From assembly GCA_036426205.1 (NCBI GenBank), contig CM071571.1, forward strand, positions 112,599,219 to 112,663,218: a DNA stretch of 64,000 nt, given 5' to 3'. The position numbers and the translations under genes were made by a program. Under the pieces are notes generated by a model that was given only the letters and a program-made list of their open reading frames with translations, was not told the DNA's origin and searched no databases. Source of the stretch: Ascaphus truei. Lineage: Eukaryota > Chordata > Amphibia > Anura > Ascaphidae. Positions within the stretch are counted from its first letter, which is position 1, and every line of letters starts with the position of its first letter. This document shows positions 9,854-19,689 of the stretch, in pieces.

Positions 9854-10234
9854 AAGCAGAAAGTAGCCGTGTTAGTCCAGTTGCGATAGTGCAGAATAAA
9901 TGAGTTCTTCAGTATTAGGTAATACCTTTTTTATTGGACTAACAATTTATGTCATAGGACAAGCTTTCGAGAGTTCTCCTCTCTTCTTCAGGTCATGGAA
10001 TGATCTGGTTCTCACGACCAGATGATCACTTCTCACAACCAGATCATTCCATAAATGATTTAAAAATCAAAATCCTCAATGGAATGTTTAAAAGCACCCA
10101 AGAACGGAAAACATTTGAGCTCAGAATGATAAGACTCTTTGACACCAAAACCAAGGGACTTAATGTGGACATGGGTTTTCTCACACCCTACCAAAATTGT
10201 CTGTAATTATCCTGCTTGCCTCTATTCTTATCCA
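9854..10234 (+). pseudogene. Penelope-like element fragment: UTR block and endonuclease C-terminus
   Basis: The block at about 9864-9990 (GTGTTAGTCCAG ... TTATTGGACTAAC ... ACAAGCTTTCGAGAG ... CTCTTCTTCAGG) is a dispersed vertebrate repeat that I associate with PLE untranslated ends. Next comes an open frame ending at 10206 whose last 50 residues look like the tail of a PLE GIY-YIG endonuclease: I-L-N-G-M-F-K-S, E-R-K-x-F-E, I-R-L-F-D-T and G-L-N-V-D-M-G-F-L. The catalytic GIY-YIG part is missing. GGAATGATCTGGTT and its perfect reverse complement (about 9996 and 10037) flank the join, suggesting an inverted junction. Confidence 0.6.
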
Positions 10235-10301
10235 CACTTTCTCTCGGGATTGGTTAGATTACCCGGGCCAATGTGAGATTGGGGGGGGGGAACCCGTTAC
10301 A

Positions 10302-10831
10302 ATTGGAGGCGCTGCTGAGATACCTGTTAACAGGACAGGCTTTTGCTAGGCACACAATAGGAAACAGGGAGAGTGTCTGCTGCCACTCTGTGCTGGAAAG
10401 GGAAAATCTAGGGGTAGTCAGGAGAACGAAAAACCTCGCAAAGCACGCCCTAGACTGACCTAAGGGGTTAGTGAGTCTGGAGCCGGGGGCTATAGCTGTC
10501 CTAGTCACCTTGAGGTAGCGCTAGGGGTAGGATGCCTGAAGGGATAGCCTGTTAACGTGGTCAGGAATTCTGGAGAGGATCTGCACTAGGCTAGCCAACA
10601 GGAGGTAGACGCCCAAGTACTGCATGGAAGAGCCAGAGTACTCTAGTCTCCATTCCAGATCACTTACCGAAGGGAGCACAGATTGGAGGAAGGAGGTACA
10701 GTAGACACAGAAAGAGTGAGCCTAGCCTGAGATAGTGCAAACACGAGTCAGATCTACGTTAGGTACACAAGGTGGTGCACAAGGCATGTTTGTTGTATCG
10801 GTATGGCAGCTGCCCCGCAGAGAGGAGCTCC
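10302..10831 (+). other. Leader of element B with primer-binding site
   Basis: TGGAGGCGCTGCTGAGAT begins two bases after the LTR end. The first 200 bases match 2474-2690 in conserved blocks. A TAG at 10760-10762 closes the ORF frame upstream, so the leader is not protein-coding in that frame. It may contain packaging signals, which is inference from position and conservation only. Confidence 0.6.
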
Positions 10832-13207
10832 ATGTACGATCAGAAAGAACACAGTAATCCAATGGCGACCGCAAGAATGGAGGATCCGCGCGGTGCGGAA
10901 GGTCCAAAATGGCGGACGGAGGCCGATGGAGAGAGCGCACATGGCGTGTGTGCGGGTGAAGAGCAAGCTACAGAAGCGACTTTTGTGAGCCTGCTATGGA
11001 GTGGTGCTAAAGCTGTGGCTGCGCCGTTTCTGTCCTGTCTGGGGTCTAGGGGCAATACCCCCGAGGATACTGAGGAGGACATTGTAGTGATGTGTGGAGA
11101 GCCTGTGGAAATTGAATGTCAGTCGGCATGCCAATGGTTAAATGCTACCTCAACATTCAAAGAGACTGATGGTGCGAATCAAAATGGCGGTTCCCGCTTC
11201 TCTGGGAGACCGCGTGGACCAGTTGCAGGAAATTCTGCAAATGCTAAAATTGCAGAAAGTTGGCTGGGATTGGCGCCAAAGGAAAAACCCCACCCTGCGG
11301 GGGGGTATGGCGCGAAAGCTGTGGCCGCGCCCTCAGGGACGGTGACGGACTCAGAGCCCCTCCCCGGTGATGTGAGTGACTCAGCGCAGAGCCAGAACCA
11401 CTCCCTTATAGAGCATGCCCCTCCTGTACAGTCCACCAGGGGGAGCAAGCTCAGTGAACAGCGATCAGCAACCGCTGTTAATACTAAAGACAGTACAGAA
11501 TGCAGAGAAGCACACCCGCAGTTGTATGGAGCCTGGCGATACAAAGGGGGGAAAATATCCTTTCTGGTGTGCCCGTGTCTACAAAAGAAATTGAACCTGA
11601 CTGGTGGTATGGACTTTAACCATGTTAGGTTACCCATAAAATACCGGGTGGCCTGGGTGGATGGAGAGGGGTGCATAAGATGTGCTTGTGACCAGTGTGA
11701 ATTCCCAGGTGACAAACCGACCTGGGGTCCCAAGTGTGCCTGCTGTGGGGCACAGTTCCTAGAGCCTGTGCTGCTGCAGGCTACGGAACAGAAAGAACCA
11801 TCGGCGGAGAAGAGCGCGACCGCAGTGGAGGTACCGGAGCACGCCAGCTTCGTACCAACAACCACTGGTTGTATCGCAGAAGAACCCGGTGACTACCTTG
11901 CAGAAGATCCGATCGTGATATCCTCCGAGGAAGAGGTGGAAGTCTCGTCGGTGGTGATGCGCCTACCGGCGGACCACTACAGCGGTGCGGTGAAAGAACC
12001 GGCACTTACCTGTGTCGCAGCAGAGCGGAGTCTCGTGTTGCCGGTACAGAGACAACCTGAGAGGCGGAGTCCCACGGATGTGGTGACTGGCGGAGCATAC
12101 GGTGGAGAGGAACCCATCCCGAGCCGATGGAGCGGTGAGATACATCCATACCCTCTACAGGCTCCGGTGGTGGCAACGGCGGAGACAGGCCTAGTCCAGG
12201 CCCGAACGGAGCAGAGAGCAGAACCATCATTTCCGGTGGCGGAGGTCGTTCTGGAGGAAGAGGTTCCGGTTGGGAACCCAACGCAAGATGGCGGCGAGTC
12301 CAGCGAGAGGGCCGTGTCCTCTCGGCCAAGCAGCTGTACCAGGTTGCCTGGGTCCGAGAAGAGACAGCAGGCCCTGCGGAAGCCTGGGAGTAAGGAGGCG
12401 AGTGAACCGGAGTGCCAGTCCGATGGTACCGGGCAAGGTAGCGAGAAGTTGCGGGTCATAGCCCCGCGTATGCCGGCAGTGTTTCCCTATGCCCAACCCC
12501 CGGCCATAGTTAAAACCCATGCCCCTGTCACTTTTTCCTATGGGTCCCAGTCTAGCCAAGGGTTTTCTGGGGAGTCCCGAGCCACTTCTGAAGAATGGAC
12601 TGGGGAAAACTTGGACTGGGGCGAGTGCTTTACATACGATGAGGGATCGGGGAGGGAAATGGCTATGCAAAGAATGTTATACTGCACTGATGATGACAAT
12701 CGTACTGTTATGGTGGGGTGTGATTCTAAGAGCATTGGGTCAAATTTTGGGTCTCCAGGAACTTTGGGAGTTTCATCTGGGGATTTGGGTAATGTTGCTC
12801 ATATGGTGCCTATTGCCCGGGGAGCCCCCTATGTGCCCTCACTGTCAGGAAGAGTTATTAGGGATCGCCAAAATTGGGTACGTAATTTTCACCATTTCTG
12901 GGAGGGCGAACTTACGTTAGAAATGGGTTCCTTTGATGAGGATAGGGGATATGGCACTGATGAGGAGGAAGGATCAGGGGAAGAAGATTGGAAACCTGGC
13001 GGGTTAGACGAGAAATGGTGTAGTCAAGAGGGGATAGTCTACGTCCACAGGAGATGCATTAGGGAGGTTTATGAGCATGATCCTTTCAGTCCATTAGCAT
13101 CCATGCCAGGATTATGGGCTGATTGTGGGTGTCCAGTATGTCACCCAGAGTGTTACCGCATTGATACTCTAAGCCCAGTGGACCATTCTGTGCGCAAGCC
13201 ACCTTGA
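10832..13207 (+). CDS. Unrecognised 791-codon protein of element B, cysteine-cluster and acidic-tail protein
   Basis: The frame is open from 10763 to the TGA at 13205-13207. The first ATG is at 10832, but the ATG at 10877 (A at -3, G at +4) has the better start context and would give 776 residues. Numbered from 10832: G-A-K-A-V-A-A-P occurs twice (58-65 and 160-167). A central module from about 230 has C247-P-C249 and then C281, C284, C286, C289, C302, C304, C305. A hydrophobic-acidic I361-V-I-S-S-E-E-E resembles a SUMO-interaction motif. P666-Y-V-P then I676 and R679-Q-N-W-V-R684 match the element A ORF. Acidic stretches follow, and C765-x-C767-x2-C770-x3-C774 lies near the end. There is no signal peptide, membrane segment, CCHC knuckle or pol motif. 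It sits where gag would be. It could be a much-altered Gag or a captured gene; neither is shown. An open frame this long in decayed surroundings argues that it is real. Confidence 0.8.
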   Translation: MYDQKEHSNPMATARMEDPRGAEGPKWRTEADGESAHGVCAGEEQATEATFVSLLWSGAKAVAAPFLSCLGSRGNTPEDTEEDIVVMCGEPVEIECQSACQWLNATSTFKETDGANQNGGSRFSGRPRGPVAGNSANAKIAESWLGLAPKEKPHPAGGYGAKAVAAPSGTVTDSEPLPGDVSDSAQSQNHSLIEHAPPVQSTRGSKLSEQRSATAVNTKDSTECREAHPQLYGAWRYKGGKISFLVCPCLQKKLNLTGGMDFNHVRLPIKYRVAWVDGEGCIRCACDQCEFPGDKPTWGPKCACCGAQFLEPVLLQATEQKEPSAEKSATAVEVPEHASFVPTTTGCIAEEPGDYLAEDPIVISSEEEVEVSSVVMRLPADHYSGAVKEPALTCVAAERSLVLPVQRQPERRSPTDVVTGGAYGGEEPIPSRWSGEIHPYPLQAPVVATAETGLVQARTEQRAEPSFPVAEVVLEEEVPVGNPTQDGGESSERAVSSRPSSCTRLPGSEKRQQALRKPGSKEASEPECQSDGTGQGSEKLRVIAPRMPAVFPYAQPPAIVKTHAPVTFSYGSQSSQGFSGESRATSEEWTGENLDWGECFTYDEGSGREMAMQRMLYCTDDDNRTVMVGCDSKSIGSNFGSPGTLGVSSGDLGNVAHMVPIARGAPYVPSLSGRVIRDRQNWVRNFHHFWEGELTLEMGSFDEDRGYGTDEEEGSGEEDWKPGGLDEKWCSQEGIVYVHRRCIREVYEHDPFSPLASMPGLWADCGCPVCHPECYRIDTLSPVDHSVRKPP

Positions 13208-13412
13208 GAGGGTATGGGGGTACCAGTCATGGGTTCTACAGAAGGGAATAATTCTGGGTGTTACACATCTACGTTAGGATGTATCTGTTATAATGTTATG
13301 AGAAAAGATATGTACTGTAATATGTGTTGTTATGTTTTGCAGTGCTACCTGAAGGAAGGTTCCGCAAATTTAGGTCCCAAGCGAGGACGTTGGGGTTCCA
13401 CCAGGGGGAGAA
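13208..13412 (+). other. 3' internal tail and polypurine tract of element B
   Basis: A T-rich run ends in TTTTGCAG (AG at 13341-13342), 71 bases before the LTR. Next come GCAAATTTAGGTCCCAAG and CGAGGACGTTGGGG, ending in the purine run AGGGGGAGAA. The GTCCCAAGCGAGGACGTTGG block is identical to 52762-52781. The acceptor-like AG is at the same distance in element A. Confidence 0.65.
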
Positions 13413-14269
13413 TGTAGCCAGGTATGGGATTGGTGTACATATCTCTTTCTCATGCTGGCAGTAAACCTGGTAAGTATGCAGGATTGCCAGCATCAATCAA
13501 TGAGGTTTGCCCTCACACCCTGGTGAGGTGTCATATGTCCCCAAAGGAAGTGACAGCATGAAGTGTGTTCCCACTTAGGATACAGGGCATGTTTGTTCTC
13601 TGGGGGGTGATATAAGACACAGCACTGCCTAAAGTTAGGAGTTCAGTTTCCTGTTGTTGTGCTGCTCTGTTCACTGAGAGGCACGTGAAGGTCTGCAACA
13701 TTGTTGCAGTGTCTCCGGCTAGCTGTGAGTCAGTGAGCATACGCAGCAGAGTTAGAGGAGCTGAGAGAGACAAAGCAGCTCAAGAGAGGAGCTGACAGCA
13801 GCCAGAGAAGCTGGAGAATCTCTCTGAGAGTAGAGGTGGAAAGCAGATCTATTAGAGAAGGGACCTTCCTAATGGAATGCTGCAAGGAGATGAGTGGCTG
13901 AGCTGTTATCTGTGAGGGGCAGTTTGCCCATACCAACCATCAATAAAGATGCCCTGTTTGAATATACCTCCACTGTGTGAGTGTGAAGTGACTCAGCAGT
14001 GGATGGCCCCACCAAGAAGGAGTTCCTCACCAGGACCATCTCCCTGCGGAAGCACAGATCCTGATGAGGTGGAGGCGCTGCACTGGATATAGGTAGGACT
14101 CGCACACACTACCTCAGCTACCTGTCCTGATGACATCCCCTAATATCATCAAGCGGGAGACTCAGGAGTCCTGTTACTTGCAGGTGCACCACCATACACG
14201 ATCACGTAATGGGGATTGGTTAGATTACCCGGGCCAATGTGAGATTGGGGGGGGGGAAAACCCGTTACA
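13413..14269 (+). mobile_element. 3' LTR of element B
   Basis: It starts TGTAGCC and ends CCCGTTACA, 857 bp. Promoter and polyadenylation candidates are TGATATAAGA at about 13608 and AATAAA at 13942-13947, about 330 bases apart. A GTGGAGGCGCTGC copy near 14068 repeats the primer-binding motif inside the LTR. A ten-G run precedes the end. What follows is TA-rich, and no target duplication can be tested because the 5' LTR is truncated. Confidence 0.8.
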
Positions 14270-14957
14270 TATATATACTGTATATCTATGCATTTAAAGA
14301 TAGCATCCTACAGTATTACTGTAGCTTTTTAAGTGTGTTGTTTACATATTCTGTAGTGCAGTTCAAAAGGGTTGGAGGATTAATGACCAGATCATATATT
14401 ACACAAACAGAAAATATTCTGGCGCCAGCAATAAGTCCAAACACCAAATTAGTAATTCGGACCATACATAATGTCCAGTCCTTTTGACCTGCTGTTCCTT
14501 CAGATGTATCTTGAAGGTTGTCTCACAATATGTGGAAATAAATATAGCAAACACAAAACCGATCATAGTGTAAAAGGTTGATTGAACAATACAGACAATA
14601 ACATAAAAGACAAACAATAGCAACCACTCAAACACCCTAATACTAACACAAAACTAAACAACACCTATGATGACCTAAAAAACAACTTGTTTAATAAAAA
14701 ATATAGAAATACAAAATGTCACATAGACAGGGAGTGGTGACTTGAACAATCTAGTCCTGGGGGGGAAAGGGAACAGCAGACACCGCCGTGGATGTAATGT
14801 CCCACACTCTTGCCTCGTGCGCTCCCCAAGCTGCGTGCGCATACGCGGTCACTTGTACCTTGTTCCTGCCAGTCATTCCTGAAGGTCCGCAAGCTTCTGG
14901 AGACGACCACAGTCCTAGATAGCCACAACCAGATGATCGAGTTTGAATTCAAGTACT
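14270..14957. other. No gene seen
   Basis: AT-rich DNA and then a moderately GC-rich stretch near 14750-14900. No domain or repeat boundary recognised. Confidence 0.4.
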
Positions 14958-14959
14958 TA

Positions 14960-15356
14960 CTGCACCGACACACTTTATTCGAGCAAATACCCAGTATGTA
15001 CCTGGCAGATACCTGGAATGCGCCGCTCCTCACCTCTGACAAGCCCCGTTGCGTTTACCTTCCCAGCCTGGGTTCATGCCTGGCTGACGGGCGGCTGATC
15101 TGTTAAATGATAATGATTAGGATTTAATAGGCTGCAATGCTTCGCGTGTCTACCAGATAGCATAAATTCATGAATTGTAATGCAGTATATATATATATAC
15201 TGTGCAGTATTGCAGCCAGCGGGAATAAAATGCTTCAATCCCTGCCTGGAAAATAACGCAATGCACTCGGGCAGAAAACAGTCACAAACCTCAATACACC
15301 CGGGTATATCCGAATTCGTGGGACTAGCCGAGCTCGAATAAAGTGTGTCGCCAGTG
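14960..15356 (+). mobile_element. 397-bp TA-flanked inverted-repeat element, copy 1
   Basis: The ends share the inverted motif CGACACACTTTATTCGAGC. TA lies directly outside both ends (14958-14959 and 15357-15358). The outermost bases differ between ends (CTGCAC versus CACTGG). A short TA microsatellite lies in the centre, and there is no ORF. Copies 2 and 3 are nearly identical. The TA flank suggests Tc1/mariner-type mobilisation. CACTG-type ends could also suggest a CACTA-like family. Confidence 0.8.
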
Positions 15357-15487
15357 TAGACAAATGGCCAGACTGGTTCAGCCAAAGTGAAGCCTGGGCC
15401 TCTCTGTCCCTGGGAGACAGTGTTTATGTGCTTCACTATTACCGACAATGTATGGTACACATTGCTGACGTAATTAAATGTTTAGTA

Positions 15488-16864
15488 CCGTATTTCCTAG
15501 ATTCTAAGACGCACCTTTTTCCCCATTTTCACGTCTGAAATAGGGATGTGTCTTAGAATCGATGAACTAAAAAAGCTAGGGGGAGCTTCAGAAGCCACAG
15601 CAGCTTTCCGCGTTTTACCAAAAGCTGCTATTGGCGGTGCGGTGGCCAGCTGCTTGAACCACAGGACTCTTTGCCTCTCCCCCATGCGACTCACAGCTGA
15701 TGTTGCTTGCTGGGGTTAAATGCCACCCCCCCTGTAACACACAGATGATTTCAGCAGTGTGTTCGGCTGCTAGCACCATGAGCATCCCCCCCCCTTACCC
15801 TCCACCCCGTGAATCCAATTGCTGGCTTGAAGTGCCGGACCCCCCAGAGAAGAGATGATTTCAGCAGTGGTTGAAGTGCTGGCTGCTTTTCCCATTGCCC
15901 CCCCAGCAGGAATGTCAGCTGTCGGGTGGTGCAGTTTGGCTGCCTCTCCCATTGCCCCCCCGTGCGACTATCAGCTTGGCGGTGCAGCGGTAGAAGTGCT
16001 GCCCACTGTCTCTCCCATGCCTCCTTCTCCCACCCCCACCCCTCCTTTCCGCGTTTATCAGCTGGGTGGTGCAGCAGTAGAAGTGCCGCCAGCTGCCTCT
16101 CCCATTCCTCCTTCTCCCCCTCGCACATCCATCAGCTGTCTGACAGTAGAAGTGCAGTGTGCCTCTGCCATTCCCCACCCCCGCATGGCTTTCAGTGCTT
16201 CTACCACTCCCCCATCCCCCTGCCGGAACGTGAACGCCGCCGGAGGTGGTGAGAGGAAGATGAGCTGAGGAGCGCCTGCAACTCGATGTACAGTATCTGA
16301 CGGAATGATGTTGCTGCCAGCCCCAGCTTAGCTCCCATAATGCTGAGCAGGATCCTCTTTGTAGTGCTGAGGAGAAAAGTTGTACTGTAGTATAATATAG
16401 TGTTGTGTACTGTTGCGCAGTTTACTGTTGAGCAGTGTTACGCAGTGTGCTGTTGTGCAGTGTTACGCAGTGTACTGTTGTGCAGTGTTATGCAGTGTAC
16501 TCTTGTGCAGTGTTACGCAGTGTGCTGTATAGTTTACTGCAGTGAATTGTGACTTCCGTAAAATGTCATCAAAAAGACTTTACCAAGATGCAGCATTGAA
16601 ACGCGAAGTTATTGTGTACGCTGAAGAGCACGGAAACGCCCAAAGTGATTCAGAAGAATCTTTAGACTCAAACTTTAACTTTGAATGTGATACTGAAGAA
16701 GAAAGTGATATGTAATTGTATGGATAAATGTATGTTATTGACTGCTAGTAAAAACATTTTTTCAGCACATTTAATGTAGTGGTGTTTTTCACCCATTTTT
16801 TGAAAAAAATTAAATCAAGGGTGCGTCTTAGAATTGATGGCATCTTAGAATCAAGGAAATAGGT
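15488..16864 (+). mobile_element. pogo/Tigger-like element with deleted transposase
   Basis: Inverted ends read TATTTCCTAGATTCTAAGACGC on the left and ATTTCCTTGATTCTAAGAT on the reversed right end, with TA outside both (15486-15487 and 16865-16866). The interior contains a short fused transposase ORF and two arrays: a degenerate unit of about 60-80 bp around TCAGCTGGGTGGTGCAG (15855-16170) and a 23-24-bp unit GTGCTGTTGTGCAGTGTTAC (about 16400-16530). The ORF and the ends point to the pogo-like group. Confidence 0.65.
16563..16715 (+). pseudogene. Internally deleted pogo-like transposase, 50 codons
   Basis: ATG at 16563, TAA at 16713-16715. The first 27 residues resemble the N-terminal DNA-binding start of pogo/Tigger-type transposases: K-R-x-Y-x-x-A-A-L-K-x-E-V-I-x-Y-A-E-E-H-G-N. 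The sequence then jumps to an acidic serine-rich end that fits the transposase C-terminus. The helix-turn-helix remainder and the DDE domain are missing, so it cannot be an active transposase. The join keeps the frame open. Confidence 0.6.
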
Positions 16865-16869
16865 TATGT

Positions 16870-17312
16870 GTAACTACTGTAAATAATTTTTGATCACAGT
16901 GGTGTAACTTCAGCCTTTTTAGTTATCCGTCATTCAAAAGCTACATCCCCCACTGCATGTTTTCCTTCCACTAGTAGGAAGGTGCAAAAATTTGCAATTT
17001 CATTATGTTATTCATGACTTTTTGTCAAACCTTTTGCAAAATCAGCGAATATTTGAGTATCATAACTTTGGCCCAGATCCACAAAGTTCCGATATGGACT
17101 AAAGAAAATGTTTACTTGTGTTAACGTATTGTTAAATGCTAACAAGTATCTTCAAAGCTCAGTAACGCAGTATTACAGTGAGTGCTGTTTTCAGCCATAA
17201 CGTGCCCTTGCATTAGCTATAACAGATGTTAGGGCTGATGATAAAAAAAAAGCGTTTTATCTAATAACGTATATACAGAATCCATTATAGTTAACACAAG
17301 CATTTAACAGTG
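16870..17312. other. No gene seen; possible MITE remnant
   Basis: GGCCCAGATCCACAAAG at about 17072 starts a sequence rich in GTTAAC and AACG words. No second end was found. Confidence 0.35.
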
Positions 17313-17320
17313 CATTAGAT

Positions 17321-17584
17321 CAGGAGCACGCAAACTTTATTTGCTGCGACCCCCTGCCCTGCTGCAACTCTCCGTTCTGAGCCCCCCCTCCTTACCTCAC
17401 GCAGCGTCACGTTACATGACCCGTAGCAACATTTGACGCGTGTGACATCACATGACCCCGTGTCGTCATTTGACACCACGTTGGTAAGGACACGAAGGTA
17501 AGTCTTAGAGTTGCAGGGGCCTCACGCGATCCCCTGCCATTTCATTTAAATGCCTCTGCGCACCCCCCACTTTGCACACCACTG
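17321..17584. mobile_element. hAT-like MITE, 264 bp
   Basis: It starts CAGGAGCACGCAAAC and ends GTTTGCAC-like sequence before CCACTG, with GCGACCCCC and GCGCACCCCC inner blocks typical of hAT-like non-autonomous elements. The flanking 8-mers CATTAGAT and CTTGAGAT agree at 6 of 8 positions. GC-rich compared with its surroundings. No ORF. Confidence 0.55.
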
Positions 17585-17639
17585 CTTGAGATCATACATA
17601 AAGGTGACATTTGTTCCCTCCAGCCCATGAAATATGGGT

Positions 17640-17850
17640 TCCCCCCAAACACACCTTGAAACAAAATGTGGAGAGATACCTGTACTCAAAAAAGAGCACT
17701 TCTGAGGTACCTGGGATATTTGCTAATAGGATATGCAAAGTATATTAAAATGACTCCTATTAGCAGATACCCCAGGTATCTCAGGTGTGCTCCTTCTGTG
17801 CCCTCCATATATTGTTTGAGGGGATATATATATATATATATATAGCACTT
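17640..17850. repeat. Foldback repeat
   Basis: GAGGTACCTGGGATATTTGC and TAATAGGA on the left pair with TCCTATTAGCAGATACCCC and AGGTATCTC on the right, within outer CCCCAAACA / TGTTTGAGGGG arms. A diverged single arm recurs at about 25790-25965. A TA microsatellite follows. Confidence 0.6.
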
Positions 17851-17854
17851 GGGA

Positions 17855-18650
17855 TTCTAGTAACTAAGAACCATTAGTAATCACACAAATGTCAAACAAT
17901 TGTCAATTATAATCAGTAATTAGATAATAATAACTTTTTGTACCAATGACAAAGGGGCAACCAGTAGAATGTTCTCACAGCCTGAAACATTTCTGGCAAC
18001 TTTTAGTGAAAGTACAGTTTAATAATGTTTATTTTTGGTCTTTTTATGTAAGTGTTTAATTCAAAACTTGAAATATTCTTGAAAACGTCACAGGACTTCT
18101 TTGTTGATATGTCCAACATGACACGCATGAATGTCAATTTAGAATTTAAAGTGTTACGCAGTAGTGCTCTCCTACTGAAAATAAAAATCACTTTTGTACT
18201 TCCTAACAACTACAAAATTAAAGCCAACTGAGCTGTTGTCAAATGCTGTGTCTCTTCTCTCTGAGACTAAGAAATCCAGGGAAACCATGGCAAATTCAAA
18301 ATGATTGCTATTGAAGTACTTGGCATGTACATTGAGTCTTTAGAATCCAACATAAAAGTAATCTATTGGGCAGAAATTGCTTGCAGGCAAGTACAGTAAC
18401 TGCATCAGAAACATTGGTGAAGGTTTACGAGCATATAAATGTACTATTTTATGTGGCCTGTGAACTATGGGGATTTTGGAGAGAAATTGGAAAAAATTGT
18501 GTCATTTTGGTGTTGTGTTTCTTTAATGCTAATCCCTTTTTCTGTGTAGTTGTACAACAAATACAGCAAACAAAAGGTTAACAGACACTTAAAAAAATGT
18601 ATTTCTCTAGGTTTAGGTGAGGTTTTCACAGTCAAATCTGGCCAATATTA
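17855..18650. other. No gene seen
   Basis: AT-rich. Small open frames (for example 18003-18209 minus) carry no recognisable domain. Confidence 0.4.
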
Positions 18651-18654
18651 ATTA

Positions 18655-19680
18655 ATTTATGTATACAATGTTTTACCAGGAAGTAATACATTGAGAGTTA
18701 TCTCTTGTTTTCAAGTATGTCCTGGACACAGAGTTATGATGACAAATACATGGTTACAAATACACAGTTACATAAGTGAACAGATTATACATTATATACA
18801 AGACATTGCATGCACAGTAAGAGATAATATATGTTATAGGCGTATGTAACAGTTACAGACCAGATTAAAATGTGAGACAGCTTTAATGTTGAAAGAACTT
18901 AGACTGGTGGCAGCTGTGAGAGTTTCTGGTAGATTGTTCCAGTTGTGAGGTGCATGGTAAGAGGATTAGCGTCTGTATACTTTGTTGGGCCTTGGGACCA
19001 TGAACAGTCTATTGGAGTCAGATCTCAGATGATAAGTGCTGCTTGTGGTAGGGGTGAGGAGCTTGCTCCGATACAGTAGATGGGTAGATTGCCCAGAAAG
19101 TATTTGAAGGCAAGACAGGAAAGATGAACTTTGCTGTAGACTCAAGTGATGGCCAATCTAGTTCTTTGAGCATTTCGCAGTGATGTGTATTGTAGTTGCA
19201 TTGCAGGACAAAACGGCATATTGAATTGTAGAGGGTATCAAGTTTGCTAAAGTGGGTTCGGGGGACCATGCCATATTGTATGTCCCCGTAGTGTATATTT
19301 GGCATTTGCATCTGCTGTATGATACGGTTTCTGACCTGAAGGCTTAGGCAGGATTTGTTCCTAAAGTACACCTAGTTTGGCATACTGTAGGTTTTGGATG
19401 ACAGGGTATCAATGTGAAACCCAAATGTTAAATGGGAGTCAAACCATATGCCCAAGTATTTAAAACTAGTAACAGGGGCTAGGGTGGTATTAGTGTTTGT
19501 TCTGATCTGGAGCTCATTCATTGGAAGCTTTAAAAATGTAGCCTTGGTCCCAAATACCATTGTTAAAGTCTTGTCAGTGTTTTAAAACAGTTTGCTTTGG
19601 GAAATCCAATTTTCAAGTCCCTGGATACCAGAAATCCTTTGGTCAACCTGGTTTTGTACTTAATCTCCCAATAAAACAAA
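18655..19680 (-). pseudogene. Rex1-like non-LTR retrotransposon, RT C-terminus and 3' UTR
   Basis: Read on the minus strand, the frame at 19560-19372 has F-K-Y-L-G-I-W-F-D and H-L-T-F-x-F-H-I, the post-catalytic RT region of the CR1/Rex1 group. The frame at 19371-19018 has H-Y-G-D-I-x-Y, L-D-T-L-Y-N-S and N-T-H-H-C-E-M-L with W-P-S-L, the conserved C-terminal block of Rex1-type elements. A short shift separates the two frames. The 3' UTR ends at about 18660 with a GGTAAAACATTG block that recurs at 39880 and in part at 57530. The copy is 5'-truncated and lacks the catalytic core. Confidence 0.75.
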
Positions 19681-19689
19681 AAGTATTAA

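Larger units (their letters stand above)
10246..14269 (+). mobile_element. Non-autonomous LTR retroelement (element B) carrying a long unrecognised ORF
   Basis: The order is a 56-bp remnant of the 5' LTR (10246-10301), a TGG primer-binding start at 10304, a leader of about 530 bp, one long ORF, a 205-bp tail with purine tract, and a complete 3' LTR (13413-14269). The 5' remnant and the end of the 3' LTR are identical except for two extra A residues, so the insertion looks young. No protease, RT, RNase H or integrase is encoded. The leader and 3' junction match element A, and the 3' junction also matches the pol-bearing element at 51.4-54.4 kb. The missing part of the 5' LTR is replaced by PLE sequence. 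Movement in trans is inferred. Confidence 0.75.

Noticed and set aside
11179..11865. 228-codon minus-strand frame
   Set aside because: It is an antisense shadow of the long plus-strand ORF in a GC-rich region, with no recognisable domain.
15855..16268. 137-codon frame with repeated Ala/Val/Pro segments
   Set aside because: It follows a degenerate minisatellite inside the pogo-like element.
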